A stretch of 64,000 nt of DNA from Tetrahymena elliotti 4EA (GCA_000231825.2 JH720300.1:1179928-1243927); one strand, 5' to 3'. Shown: positions 39,021-52,609, counted from the stretch's first letter. Numbers and translations are program-made. Notes: a model not told the origin generated them from the letters alone.

Positions 39021-42000
39021 ATGAGATTTGGATTATTTTTAAAAAGCAATAAGTTTTATTTCAATTTTTTAGGGATCTTAATAGCCAGTTTATGCTATGA
39101 AATTAGATTAAAAATAGATTTGAATAGCTCATTTTAATCACATGAAGTATCCCCTTTTTTGTCTTAAGGAGAAAATATAACATATATATTAGAGGTACAT
39201 AAATATAATATGGAATATTTCTATTTTATGGCATAAGATGAAGGCAATTGCAGCTAATTTTCAATTAAAGTATATCTTTTATAAGATGGATTAGAACTGA
39301 ATAAGGAAAAAGAAATATGCACACAAGATATTTTCAAAAAATATAATTTTTGCACATTTTTACCATTAAACTCTATAAATATTATCAAGATAATAATATA
39401 TTGTGAGAATTAAAGCTGCCTGATTGGAAGTTATTTATTTTCCTCATATGTAATAATGATAGGCTGTAAAATTAATGAAATAATAAAATAATTTTAAAAT
39501 TTAATTTATAAATAAAAGAAGGTCAGAGTGAAATAACAGTTAAATAGCCCATTACACGCATCAGCTTATTGCTACAAAATATAAAAAAATAATATTTATT
39601 GATTAATTCTTAAGAAATTTAAGATATGTTTTTCTAAATTGATAAAATAGAATGTTTTAAAATAACCAGATATGGAGTGTTTTCTAATGTTTTAGAAATA
39701 GACAAAGAAAATTGTGCTTCAAAAAGTCTAGACATAATTATTATTTCAAAATGCAATTACATGAATTTGTTTTTTAGTCATCTAATAGATTATGAAATTA
39801 ATAGCATAGATAATGACTATTTAATGATGTTTACTCATGCTTTTTTCATAGGATAGTGTAAAGTAATTTATGATAAACTTGAGCATGCGCTAGAGCCTAA
39901 AGTTTTTTATTAATTGGATAAATAATATTAATACAAATGTGAATATGAATCTTAAATTCTTTTATTAAAAAATCAATTAGGTTAAAATTTAGATTAAAAA
40001 TATTTGAAAGTTTTAGACAACAACAATAATAATAATAATCATAATCAAAATAATTTAATTCTTATTAGTTAACTAATAGAGACATCTAATTTAAATTAGG
40101 GTATTTGTCTCTACCTTATCGATTAAAATATATTAGTATACGTCCCAACTAAAGAGTATTTTGAGTAAGAGATTTTTGATAATTTTAATATTAAAAATCC
40201 CCTTGATCAAAGTGTTTTAACTAATAGTAAATATTTTGAATTAAAGTAAATAGATAAGAAAGGGTTTATATGCTTTAGTAATGGATTATAAGATGTAGTT
40301 ATATAGGGTAAATTATCTTTATTCAAAATTTTATTCTTTTAAAAATTGATTTTAATCAATTTAATAGGAAAAGGAATAGTAGATTTTTAATATCATTACT
40401 ATCATTTGGAGCTATCAAGACGTAATTATTTTTATGATTAAATATGTTTCAGATTTAAAACAAATGAAATGTTTGAGAAATTGTTTTATTAAAACTTTGA
40501 AAAATATAAAAAAAAGTTAGTAACAGTATACAAAAAATAAGTAATTTATTTAATTATTTTTCCAATTAATTTATTTAATCTTTTTATTTAATAATTTTAA
40601 GTGCTAAATTTTCAATTTTGATAATTATTATAAAGAGATCTATTTAAGTGAAAGCTAAGAAACCAATTTCAATCTTAATAATAATAGCTTTTTTGACTTG
40701 AAGGTACTTTATTATGAAACTTTTAAAATGGTTGAGATTATTGATGATATAAAGATTTTAGACATAAAATATTTCAATACAATTTATTAATTTAAAAAAT
40801 CTGAAAGTAGTTTCTTGAAATTTAATATTCCAGAAGAATTTAAAAACACAGACTTTATCATTCAATTTGAATAAAAAAAAATATTTACTATTTTAATCAG
40901 AAATCCTAAAGACAAAGAGTTTATTTTACCTTTTATGTAAAAATTTGAAAACTTTCTTATGATAGAAAAGGAAAATATTGAAAAATATTGGAGTGAAGAT
41001 CCTATAGTAATTTAAACTCTTTTTAATTCTGAAATTAAGTTAAAAAAGAATCACTTCGATGATAAAATATAGATCTACAATTATAACTTTAATTTAACTA
41101 TGACTATTTAAAGTGAATTAATTAAAAGAGATTAAACTTTTTATATCAATTTGCCAAATAAATAAACATTTGAAATCTTAACTGATTTTCCATATACAAT
41201 TTCTTAATTGTATGATTAATTTTTCTAAGTTCAATTCAATATTGATAAAGAATTATCCTCAGTTGAAAAAAATGTTCTTATCAAAACTTGCTGTGATTAG
41301 ATTTATGAGCATCCAGTAATTGTTTACTCCAAATTTCTTTTTGAGACTGAAGATTTTTATGCTAACTAAAATGCTATGGACTAATTATTTGAAAAAGATA
41401 AGGAATTACTCTCGATTTTCTGTTGGATAAATAATTATTTAGAATCAAAAGAATATTACAGATATTAACCATTATACTATGCAAGAATACAAAATAACCA
41501 AGAACTAGAAATGATTTATTAATTAGAAAAATAAAATATTCATAATTAGTTTGAATTTTTTTTAAAAGATATTGACAAACCAATTAAGAGAGAGACAGAA
41601 ATATGCTTAGTTCTACTAAAGAATGAAAAAACTATTTAGCAGTAAATGATCTATTTTTATTTAGGTAAATGATTTTTTATTTTATTTCTTTATTCAAAAT
41701 ATTATTTATATTAAAAAGATCAAACTCCTATTCGAATAATAGATTTAGATATAATGTATTAGTTTATTTATCTAGATTATTCCTATGATAAAATTATTTA
41801 AATAAAATATGATTATAATAAAGAGGAATAGTTGGAAATAGATAATCATATATGCTCTTAGTATTCATAATATTATTCAACTCATTAAACATCTATTATA
41901 CAAATAAGAAAATTCTCAAGCCAATTTATTAAACATTAATTTAAAATTTAAATAATTATTTTGAATTAGATTGTTAAAATGGGATAAATAAATTAAAAAG

Positions 42001-43876
42001 TATAATTATAATCTTCTGAATGGATTGTTTTTTAAAACAATTTTTTGACCAACTACAGCATAAAATTTGAAGGATTAAATAATGAATTTTCTTTAGATTA
42101 CTGGTTTTCAAATTATGAATTATCTTCATAAAGATGCTCCTAATATGATTAAAACTTGACTCTAAAAGTAAAAAAAATAGAAGGTACCCTATCCTAATAG
42201 AACAAGGTTATCAGAAATAAAGATTTTTTATTTTTATACTTAAAAGTGTCTTAAGGTTACAATAATGAAAATATGTATTTCTGGCTTGAAGAAAATAAAA
42301 AAATCTCTCTAATTAATACAAGTGTATTTTATTTCAATTAAAATGAATTTTAATTTTATGTATTTGATAAAAAGTATGAAAATAGAGTTTTTAAAGTTTA
42401 CAATTAAAAAAAATAGCAAATTTATATTTATAATTGCAATACACTGATATAAGATAATGGAAATATTATCAAAAATGAAACAGAAGATTTTATTGCTACC
42501 TAAAATTCTTACTTATTTGTTTATCCTTAAATATGCTCAAATTAATCATAAGAAGATCTCTTAATAGATTTTAAGTAAAGAGAAGACTAGCTTTGCATAT
42601 AAATAGATAAATAAATAAAAACTTAAAATAGATTAAAAATTACTTTAATAGAAGAGGAAAAAATCATTGAAACACTGCATCCAAATAAAGCTTATAGCAT
42701 TTAATTTAACTAAAAAAACTAATATAGTATTTTAGAATTGGAAATTAGTATGTCTAATTACTATTTATACTTAGATTATTAATCTCAAGATTAGCTAATG
42801 GTTAATTTTTAATTAAGATATATAAATAAATGGAATTAATAAATTTCTTATAAATTTTATAAACACTAAGAAGCCTTTTTAATTAATTTATAAAATGCGA
42901 AATATCTTGAAATTTATAATCATAAATTGAATACTGCCTTAGATTTAAATTTGGTTTTATCTGAAAAAAAATTTCACTTTTTTTAATTAAACCAAAGTAA
43001 TCAGAAATTATAATCTGATAAAGAATCACTTTTACTGTTAATTAGCAAATTAAAAAATGAAAAAATAGTGATACATTTATCAACGAAATTACAGGATTCT
43101 AATTTAGAACTATCTTAAAATAATCTATTGCTAGAAGATTCACCAGAGAATATTTTTATTTTGAATAATTAAGTTAATTTTAAACTAAATGAGATTGAAG
43201 CAAATACCACCTTGGAAAAATAATTTTATCTTTTAGAAGTACAGGATGATAATATTAATATTACTATTAAATAAAACAATTATTTCATTAAAGAGAGCTT
43301 AATTTAATAAGAAGAAAATATTTCATTCGATTTTAATTTTTAAAAAACCAAAAATATATTTTAATTTCAACTGAATTCAGCAATAATAAAATTACTGAGT
43401 GATTTAGATATTAAAATTACTCAAAAGCAACCAATTTATTTTATTTATTCATAAATTTAGTTTTAACTAATACACGAACTTATTGCTGGTCTTAACATAG
43501 GGGTAAATATTTTTTTTAATCAAAAATATTTAACAACAATTATTTTTAGTTAAATCAAAATATAGTTACATATAAAGAGGATATATTAGAATTCAGATAA
43601 ATAAATAATTAAACATATGAAGTCACATCTACGTACTTTTAAAATATTAAAAACACAATTCAAAATTATAAATATTTTAGAATTTATATCTTAATAAATG
43701 ATCTTGGCTTTATGATTCCTTTTAGCTAAATATTTAGTATTAACTCAGTTTAGCAACCAAATTCTGAAAAAGCTGATACCTCGTTATTGATTTTGGTTGG
43801 ATTATTAATTTTAATTTTAGCTTTATTCTTAATATTATTGGTCAAGTATAGAAATCTTCATATCAAAATAATATGA
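39021..43876 (+). CDS. P7, large single-pass membrane protein of the array family (1526 aa)
   Basis: Six exons, with introns at 39466-39518, 40308-40367, 40541-40601, 41665-41718 and 43503-43549. Phases agree, and the stop is TGA 43874-43876. The signal peptide is MRFGLFLKSNKFYFNFLGIL...LCYE. The N-terminal domain shows QGENITYIL, DEGNCSQFS, EICTQ, FCTF and CENQSCLI. A short Asn run (LDNNNNNNHNQNN) lies in exon 2. Exon 4 has IEKENIEKYW, FCWINNYLESKEYYRYQPLY and YARIQNNQELEMIYQLE. Exon 5 has FSLDYWFSNYELSSQRC. The end reads YEVTSTYFQN, YFRIYILIN and MIPFSQIF, then the helix LLILVGLLILILALFLILLV and the tail KYRNLHIKII. It is the intact counterpart of damaged P5 and serves as the reference for its lesions. 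Function is not recognised. Confidence 0.9.
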
Positions 43877-44124
43877 AAATTAAAATGAATATTTTTTTAA
43901 TGTGTTTTTAATAATTAAATTAAATATTTAATCACTTTAAAAAATTTACTTCTTATTATGTACTATCTTTATTTTATTAAGAATACCTCAATATTTTAAA
44001 AATATTTAATTATTTTCTAAACAATTCTATAATGCATTTTCTTTACTTTATTTCTAATTTATCATGTCCATTTTTTCAAAGTAAATTTTATTAGAAAATA
44101 AAAATATAATTTGAAATAAGATTT

Positions 44125-44465
44125 TTTTTTTTGAATTTTTTATTTTTAATGTGTTTTTTAAAAATTATGGCAGATTTATTTTGCTTATTAATTTAATTTT
44201 TAGATTTGAAGGGATTAAAAAATAAATTCAAAACATATCTGAAATAAAGTATTAATTTTTAAATTTTAAATTTAAGACATAAAAGTAAACAATATTTTAC
44301 TTTAATTTAAGACCAAAAATCCATCCTATTTACTCCTTATTTTTGATTTCAATTTTTAAGAATAAATTAGGAGATCTTAGTATGATTCAATTTAGATTTA
44401 TAAAAAATTAAGAATTTCTTAATTAATGTAAATACCAATATTTTAGATTCGATCCCAAAACAAAT
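44125..44465 (+). promoter_or_regulatory. upstream region shared by P8 and P9, P8 copy
   Basis: About 340 bp before the P8 ATG closely resemble 46360-46715 before P9. Shared words include AAAAAATAAATTCAAAA, GTAAACAATATTTTACTT and TCCTATTTACT. A subfamily-specific upstream region; promoter function is inferred only from position and conservation. Confidence 0.45.
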
Positions 44466-46212
44466 ATGAGGAATAATTAGTTTTTATTAATAATCATGTA
44501 ATTTTTATCAATTTCAAAAGTTATTTAATGCTCTGAAATCAAGATAAATTTAGATTTCTTAAATAGTTATGAATTAAATTAGTTTTCACAGTTATTGACA
44601 GAAGGGGAGTCAATATCTTATATCATTAATTTTCGATATTCATACATAAGTGAAGTTAATTTTATGGTATAAGATGAAGGGAGCTGCAGTAAATTTTCAA
44701 GTAAAGTATTTCTTATCTCAGATGAATATGGATAAAGTCAAGAATAAGAAATTTGTAAATAGAACATGCACAAAAAATATAATTTTTGCCAATTTTTACC
44801 ATCATCTCTTAATGATGTAGCTAAGATAATAATATAATGTGAGAGTAAAAATTGTTAGATAAGAAGCTATTTTTATTCAGAGAAATATCAAGAAATAATT
44901 TATAGTAAAATGAATTAAAAAAAANNNNNNNNNNNNNNNNNNNNNNNNNNNNNNNNNNNNNNNNNNNNNNNNNNNNNNNNNNNNNNNNNNNNNNNNNNNN
45001 NNNNNNNNNNNNNNNNNNNNNNNNAGTCGAGAAAAGATGAGGGTAATTTGGATTTTGGGATTTTGAGCCAGAACTCGTATTCCTTCATATATAATACAAC
45101 TATTCAAATTAATAGGACTTTATAAGAAATGAGTAGAGACTAATAAATATGAAATTAATAATAATAAATTTCAGAGTTTTTTAGGGCAATATAGGCCAAT
45201 CATTTTAAATAGAAACTACTAAATTTGTTTTTATATAAATATAGTAAAATAGATGGTATTAATTAGAAAATTTATTACCAGATGATAATGATTTTTAATT
45301 AGATTATTGGTTTTCAAACTACGAACTATCATCAACTCAATGCACATAATACGATTAAAATGTAACTTATAATTTTAATCAATTGTTGGTGAATTAGATA
45401 GGAATAATAAAATTATTAAAAATACTGATTTTTAATTTATTTACTTCAGAAACATTAAATATAATTATAAGATAAAGAATTTCAAGCACTTCTAGCTATA
45501 AAGTTATCCTGGTATAGAGTTCATTCATTAGAATAATTTTACATGAATAAATCATTCTACTTTTTATAAGTTTTAGATAAGAACATTAATGTTTAAAAAA
45601 TATTTGCCTTTCTTCAGAAAAAGAGATAATTGACCTTCCTATAAATAATAATTAAACTTTGGACCATTTTAAATTTGAAATAGAATCAGTATTTATCTCA
45701 TTGATGAAAGATTTAGACACTTAAATTCTATAAAAACAATACATTTTTTTTGTTTATTCTTAAAATAAATATCATCTGATGCAAGAACTAAAAATTGGGG
45801 CTAATTATATGCAGGTAAAATATCTCATTTATAATCATGTAATTAATGAAATTATTCTTAGTAAAATAAAAGCATAATCTTATTTAAAGATAAAATATTA
45901 AAGCTGTAATAAATTAATGATTAAAATTATGAAGTAACAACTTCTTATTTTTATAATGCACACAAAAGCCTTTAAAATAACACTCAATATTATATATTCT
46001 TTAGAATTTATATAGAAATCAGTAATTAAGGCTTGATTGTTCCTTTTAGCTAAATATACAGTTAATAAATCAATCCAGAAAATGAATCAAATCTTGAAAA
46101 TTCATATATTTATCTATGGATTCTAGTCGGATTGTTAATTCTTAAACTAACATTAATTACTTCTTTTAATATCAAATTAAAAATTTTAAAGTAAAATACC
46201 AAATTATTATGA
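44466..46212 (+). pseudogene. P8, internally deleted array-family gene interrupted by gap 2
   Basis: Exon 1 (44466-44904) is complete and P9-like: MRNNQFLLIIMQFLSISKVI signal, EGESISYII, DEGSCSKFS, EICKQ, FCQF and CESKNCQI. It ends at a normal GTAAAATG donor just before the N run. Beyond the gap the sequence resumes inside exon 5, with LDYWFSNYELSSTQC at about 45299. A missing base near 45381 shifts frame. Near 45500-45545 about 280 residues of exon 5 are deleted relative to P9, joining FQL-type sequence to NFT...FYFLQVLD, with more frame changes around it. The end is good: intron 45815-45861, YEVTTSYFYN, FFRIYIEIS, VPFSQIY, the helix WILVGLLILKLTLITSF and TGA 46210-46212. The true extent of the missing middle is hidden by the gap, but the exon-5 lesions alone make it a pseudogene. 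Confidence 0.75.
44925..45024. other. assembly gap 2 (100 N)
   Basis: Exactly 100 N inside P8, between intron 1 and exon 5. In an intact relative about 3 kb separates these points, so real sequence may be missing from the assembly. The first 60 bases after it (45025-45085) are richer in G than the neighbours and do not match the family. Confidence 0.99.
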
Positions 46213-46359
46213 GAAAAATTAATAAATTTAACTATGTATGTTTAAATACTAAATTATTGGTTATCAATATTTTATATAATTTGTAATCTTAAAAAAAAAT
46301 TTTTTTTTATTTAAAAAATGTATCATTAGTTCAATTAAATAAATTTGAAAAAGGATTTA

Positions 46360-46715
46360 TTTTTTTTATTTTGAATTTTTAATGTGCTTCATAAAATTTA
46401 TGGTAAATATATTTTGGTATTGAATTGCTTTGCTTAATAGAATTTATACATTTTAAGGATAGTTAAAAAATAAATTCAAAATGTATAAAAAATAAAGCAA
46501 TCTTTAAATTTAAGATATAAAAAAGTAAACAATATTTTACTTCAACTTAAGACAGGAAAACCAATCCTATTTACTATTTATTTTTGATTGCAATTTTTAA
46601 TAATAAATTAGAAGATATTATTAATGTTTAATGCTATTCAATTTAGATTTAAAAGATTATGAATATCTTAATTAATCTAAATATCTATCTTTTAGATTTG
46701 ACACCAAAATCAAAT
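46360..46715 (+). promoter_or_regulatory. upstream region shared by P8 and P9, P9 copy
   Basis: Counterpart of 44125-44465, ending at the P9 start. The two copies differ by scattered substitutions and small indels but keep the order of all landmarks up to CAAATATGAGGAA. Confidence 0.45.
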
Positions 46716-49700
46716 ATGAGGAAATAAAATTAGTTTTTTTTAATAATAATCATGTAGTTTTTATAAATTACAAAAGTTATTTTATGCTCAGAATTCAGAA
46801 TAAATGTAGACTTCTTCAGTATCAACTAATTAAATTAGTATTCACAGTTATTGATAGAAGGGGAGTCAATATCATATATTATTAGTTTTCTATATTCATC
46901 AATAATTGATGTTAATTTTATAGCGTAAGATGAAGGGAGCTGCAGTAAATTCTCAAGTAAAGTATTTCTTATCGAAGATGAAAATGGATAAAGTAAAGAA
47001 TAAGAAATTTGCAAATAAAACATGTACAGAAAATATAATTTTTGCTAATTTTTACCATCATCTACTAATACTGCTGCTAAGATTATAATATAATGTGAAA
47101 GTAAAAATTGTTAGATAAGAAGTTATTTTTTTCCACAAAAATATTAAGAAATAATCTTTAGTAAAATGAATTTAAAAAAAATTTTCTTTTTTAACTTTAA
47201 TAATAATTTAAAGAGTAGGAAAAATAAATAGAAATCCAAAGACCTTTCCTAAACTTAAAGCTTAAAGTTTCAGAAAAAAAAAAGTAGTATTTAGTGATTA
47301 GTTCTTAAGATATTTTAGATTTAGTTTTTGAAGACGATATAGAAAATTGCATTAAGATAACTAGATATCAATCACTTCAATATGTCTTTGAAGTATCAGC
47401 AGAGAATTGCAACAAATAATATTTTGATTTTTTGATTTTTTCAAAATATCACTCATTGAATATAATTTATAATTATCTTGAAAATCTTGAAGATGTTGAT
47501 TATGGGGTAAAACCAATAATTTATAGTCATTTCTTCTCAATTGGATAATGCAAAATTTTTTTAGGTGAATTTGAACATATTTTAGAGTAAAATGCTTTTT
47601 ACTTATTCAATCATATGAATTCATAATTTAAATGTGAAAAAGATTCTGCTATTTATTTTTTAAATAAAACAATGCATTATCATTTTGATGAAAAATATAT
47701 ATCAGTTTTAGATGACTAAGAATATTATATGCACTCATTCACAAATATTTCATAATAGTTTGGAGTTTGCTTATATTTACTGGATTCAAACTTAGAAATT
47801 TATGTCAAAAATCAATATTTTTATGAAGATTTAATTGAAAATGATCAGATGGAAAATATGGTTAAATAAAAAAAAACTAAATACCTTACACTATTAGATA
47901 CAAATGAAAGTGGATATCTATGCATTTATCACTAATAATTCAATAGAATTGTAATTAAAGGTAAATTATTTGTAAAAAGAAAATAGTAAAATGATAATTA
48001 AATTAAATTTAGGAAGAGGAATACTTGATTATGAAATATTTTAGCATGATTTCTATTTTTATGAGTTTTAATTCTCAGCCTAACTCAACTTTAGATTAAG
48101 GCAAAAACTATCTCCAATGATATTTAATTTATGTAATTTTTCTGAAAATAGTTTTAAGGTGATAATAAAAATCTCAAATGAAGTAACCTATTTTGTTTTC
48201 TAGTTCAATTATTTAGTCATTTCATAAAAATAATACTTAGTGCTAAGTTATTCATTTTGGAGAATTAAATGAAGTCATGGTTAAAAAAGAGAAAGAGGAT
48301 AATGATCAAGATATTTTTGATATTTAGATTTTTTACTTCTATTCTTTTTAGATATTTTAGAATTAAATTGAAGCAAAAACATTTTCTAATACTATAACTG
48401 ATACCATTTTATCTTTTGATAATAAGAAAAGTGGCCTCTTTAAAATGGAATTACCAGAACAGTTTAAAAAGAGTGAATTTATAATTTACTTTTTTTACTA
48501 TTAACATTATAGCATATTTATTAATTTAGATGGAAAATATATTTATCCATTTAAGCAAGGCTATTCCAATTATTGTTTAATAGAAAAAGAAAATGCAGAG
48601 AAATATTGGAAAGACTATCCTTTCATTTTTTAATCTTCTAGTTTAAATCAATATGAATTGAAGCTAAAAAAAAATGTTTTAAATGATAAATTTTTAATTT
48701 ACAATTATATTTTGAACAAAAAGATAACGATCAGCAATTAGTTAATACAGAGATATCAGAGTATATATATCTATATGCAAAGTCAAGCAATAAGTTAAAT
48801 AGAAACTATTTATCCTTACAAAATTTAAATTATTACAAGTACATTTTACAAGATAAGTTTCATAATTGAAAAAGAGCTATAATAATAAAAAGAGGACAAG
48901 GAAATAGTGATTAGAATTTTAGAAAACTTCATAGATACAAATTCTATAAAAATTTTTTTTAAGTATCTTTATGAGACTGAGAGTCTTAGGATTAATGATA
49001 GTATAATTGATTTATATAAATAAGAAAAATAAATATTGTTTGTTTTTTGTTGGCTACATCCACAGAATAATGAATATTATAGATATCATGCTTTATATTA
49101 TGCAAGAATAAAAAATGAGCAAGAGCTTGAAGCATTCTATTAATTGGAAAAAGAAACTGCTCTTAAATAATTATAGTTTTAACTAAAAGGTATTGACCAG
49201 CCAATACAAAGAGAGAAAGACATATGTCTAGTTTTACTGAAAAATGAAACTAGTGTTTTGGAATAATAGAAAATATACAATTTGGGTAATTTATTTCCTA
49301 TTATTTAGAGGATTTTCTTTTTTCAATTAAATTATTTCTAAAAAAAAGATAATCAAAATCAGACATAGATTATTGAATCGGAAACCCTCTTTTAGACAAT
49401 AATTCTTAAAAATTCCTAAAATAAAATTATTTAATTTTTCATTACAGAAACTTAAATTAGTTATGAAATAGATGGTAGAAGTTGTTAAGCTTATTCTCAA
49501 TACTATTCTGCAAGATAATAATCTGTTATTCTTTTTAAAAGAAATTATGATGATTAATTTTAATACTAATACAAAGTTCAAATAAAAATTTTAAATCAGA
49601 CTGTGAAAATGGGAAAAATAAAAGAAAAATTTGAATTACTACCTTCTGAATGGATTCATTTTTAAATAAAAACTATGACAAACTATTAAATAGTATTTCA

Positions 49701-51477
49701 AGAATAAAATGGTGAATTTTCATTGGATTATTGGTTTTCAAATTATGAATTATCTTCATAGAAATGCACAAAATATGATTCAAATTTGAGTGAATAAGTA
49801 GAAATAATTGATGGAATCCTAACTCAAGCCAATAGAGTAATCAAAAATAAAATATTTAAATTTCTCTACTTAAAAGTAACTAAAGGCTATAAAAACAAAA
49901 ATATGTCATTCCAACTAAAATAATTCAAAGAAATTATTTTCATTAACTAAGATGAAAACACATTTAACTTGATTTCTCAATAATTCTTTTTGTTTGACAA
50001 CAAATATAAAAATAGAGCTTTTAAGATTGAATTTGTATATGAGTCAAATATTTTAATTTTTGAATGTTCTACATTAATGAAGATAAATAATTAAAATCAT
50101 ATTAACCATAATTCTAATAATTAAGTATAGTATCTCAGTACTTAAATTGATTACTTATTTATATACCCTTAAATATGTGCAAATTAAGAACAATAAAATT
50201 TCCAGGATAATATGCTAGAAGATAAATAAGGTTAATAGTGTTTACTTATTAACTAAAAACAATAAGATAAAAATTATTTGAAATTGATTTTATTGGAAGA
50301 AGAAAAGATCATAAAATAAAAAATGTAATTACATGAGCTTTACAGCATTTAACTAAATTCAGAAAACAACTGCTTTATTCTAGAAAAAGAAAATTATATA
50401 TCTGACATTCATATTTACTTAGAATATTAATCTCATAATATGAATAAAGCTGATTTTGTTTTAAGAAATTTATTTAACTAAACTTTAATAGAAAGTTTTT
50501 ACTTTAGAGAAAGCTATTCAATTTAAGTGCTTCATCTAAAAAATCTAAAATACCTTGAAATATGTAATCTTAATTTGAGTATCCCTTTAGATTTGAATCT
50601 AGTTTTATCTGAAAAATTATTTTATTATTCAAATGTCAATTAAAATCATTAGAAATTTTAATCAAAATATAAATCGCTATTTTTAATTAGTAAACTTAAA
50701 AATTAGAAAATAGTAATACAGCTTTAGAGAAACAATGATAAAAAAATTTAAAAACCTATCTTGATAAAAGATACTCCAGACAATATTTTTATTTTTGGTG
50801 ATTATATGAACTTTACAATAAAAGAAATTGGAAAAAATATTAACAAAAGCAAAGAATTCTACTTTTTAGAAGTATTGGATTAATATATTAATATTCTTAT
50901 TAAACAAAATAAATACGTTTTGAAAGAGGATTTCCTTTTTGATGAGGAAAATACTTTAAAATAAAATTACTCTTAAATAGATAACACTTTTAAATTTTAA
51001 ATAAACTAAAACTTAACATAATTGGGTCAAGTTTTAAATATTAATGTGCAAAAAATAAAATCAATTTATTTCATTTATTCATAAAATTGGTAATAGATAA
51101 TGTAAGAATTTGTGATTGATTCTAATATGGAAGAGGAAAGTCAAAACATACAAATATATAAAGAGGAAATATTAAAATTCAAGCTAATTGATATTGAAAA
51201 GTATGAAATAACAACTACTTATTTTGAGAATTAAAATAAATTTCAATGTTATAAATTCTTTAGAATTTATATCTAGACAATTAATCTTAGATCAATGATT
51301 CCATTTAGCTAAACTTTTATTCTATCAGTTAATTAAGATAAGCAATCAATTTAGGAAATTTTAGAAAAAGCTGAAACGAAATTCTTGATATTGATTTCAT
51401 TATTCATTTTAATATTATTTTTATATTTGATTCTCTTCATCCAATTTAAGAATTTAAAGAAAAAATCAATTCTTTGA
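46716..51477 (+). CDS. P9, large single-pass membrane protein of the array family (1511 aa), four introns
   Basis: Five exons, with introns at 47161-47213, 47961-48012, 48183-48240 and 49286-49348. Frame is kept to TGA 51475-51477. The fifth family intron is absent: codons that flank it in P12 are directly joined here at 51135/51136 with no gain or loss of codons. The signal peptide is MRKQNQFFLIIIMQFLQITK to about ILCS. The N-terminal domain shows EGESISYII, DEGSCSKFS, EICKQ, FCQF and CESKNCQI. Exon 4 has FCWLHPQNNEYYRYHALYYA. Exon 5 has FSLDYWFSNYELSSQKCTKY. The end reads YEITTTYFEN, FFRIYIQTI and MIPFSQTF, then the helix FLILISLFILILFLYLILFI and the tail QFKNLKKKSIL. The nearest relative is the pseudogene P8 just upstream. 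Function is not recognised. Confidence 0.9.
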
Positions 51478-52042
51478 TTTGATTGAAATTTAAATCTGAC
51501 AATGATGATCAAAATCGAAGAGCAATCAATATTATTTATTCAAAATAACTTTTTATCTGTAGTAAAATTCCTAATTTTTAAAAAAATAAAACTTAATTCC
51601 ATTTAAAATCATCTAAAAGTACATTTGCAACTAAAATTGCTTGTGCTTTCTTCTTTGTTTTTTATATTTAGAATAAATTTAGTAATTTTGTTGTTTTTAC
51701 TGAAGTTAATAAGTATTCCTTACCTTTTAAAGATGAAGAATAATTAATTTTTACTTTACATTTGATTTGATATGCAAGAATTTATTTTTTAATAAAAAAA
51801 ATAATATGTCAAATGTTTATTAATAAGGGTTGAAATCTATTAGTATGGATAATATTCTTATTTTTATAATATTAAAATTTGACAAAATTATTCAAAGAAG
51901 CATTTACTAATTAATTCGAAAAAAAGAAAAATTTTATTTCTACTTTGCTTTTTAGATTTTTAAATATGTAATAATAACTCTTTCAATATTTGATCTTAGA
52001 AGCAAGAGAAATTAAACAAAAGATTTAGTTTAATTATAAATT
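51478..52042. other. spacer between P9 and P10
   Basis: No gene is seen. AT-rich sequence; presumably holds the P10 promoter, but I find no block shared with the other subfamilies. Confidence 0.5.
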
Positions 52043-52609
52043 ATGAAGATGGATAAATATAAAAAGGTGTTAAAATTTTAAATCTTATTCTAATGTTTTT
52101 TTGCCGTGATTTATTGTTCAGTAATTTATTTAGAAATGAATAAATTCTAAAAAAGCAGTAAATTCTATTGTTCACCTTATTTTTTTGAGGGAGATACTAG
52201 CTAAATTAATTACCAAATAACTCAATTCAAATTAAAATCTAATGTTTTTTACAAGTGGAGAGAATAATATGATCCAAATTAAGTAAACTATGTCTGTGAA
52301 AATAAATTTGCTGTGCTTTTACTAAATGAATTTATTGATTTTAAAATTGAAGTGAGATTTCTAAGTTTTTTAGATCAAAACAAAAATAATGATCCTACTG
52401 GATATTTACTAAAATTAGATTAAAAACGCCCTTTATCTGAGTATGGAATTTGCTTCTATTTCTAACAATAAAATATATAAATATTTTATGCTTCGAAGGA
52501 CCATAGCTAATTTCGAATTAATTATGACTTTAACAATATTTTAAATTAAATAAGAGAAGGAGCTAAATATACAGTATATTAATCCATCAAGAAAATTATC
52601 AAATTTTGA
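52043..52609 (+). CDS. P10, short secreted chimeric derivative of the array family (188 aa)
   Basis: A single open frame of 189 codons without introns. It begins MKMDKYKKVLKFQILFQCFF...VIYC, a good signal peptide, and continues SPYFFEGDT as in P12 (SPYFFEGET). It then jumps straight to QINYQITQFKLKSNVFYKW, which in P12 lies in exon 2 (SINYKQTKYKLKSNIFYKW). The deletion removes most of the N-terminal domain, including all of its Cys, plus intron 1, and stays in frame. The P12-like sequence runs on to DFNNILNQIREGAKY. The frame then meets sequence homologous to the P8 tail and stops at TGA 52607-52609, created by the out-of-frame junction. The product would be a soluble secreted protein lacking the membrane helix. 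An intact frame after two rearrangements could mean selection or chance youth, so I keep it as a CDS with moderate confidence. Confidence 0.55.
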
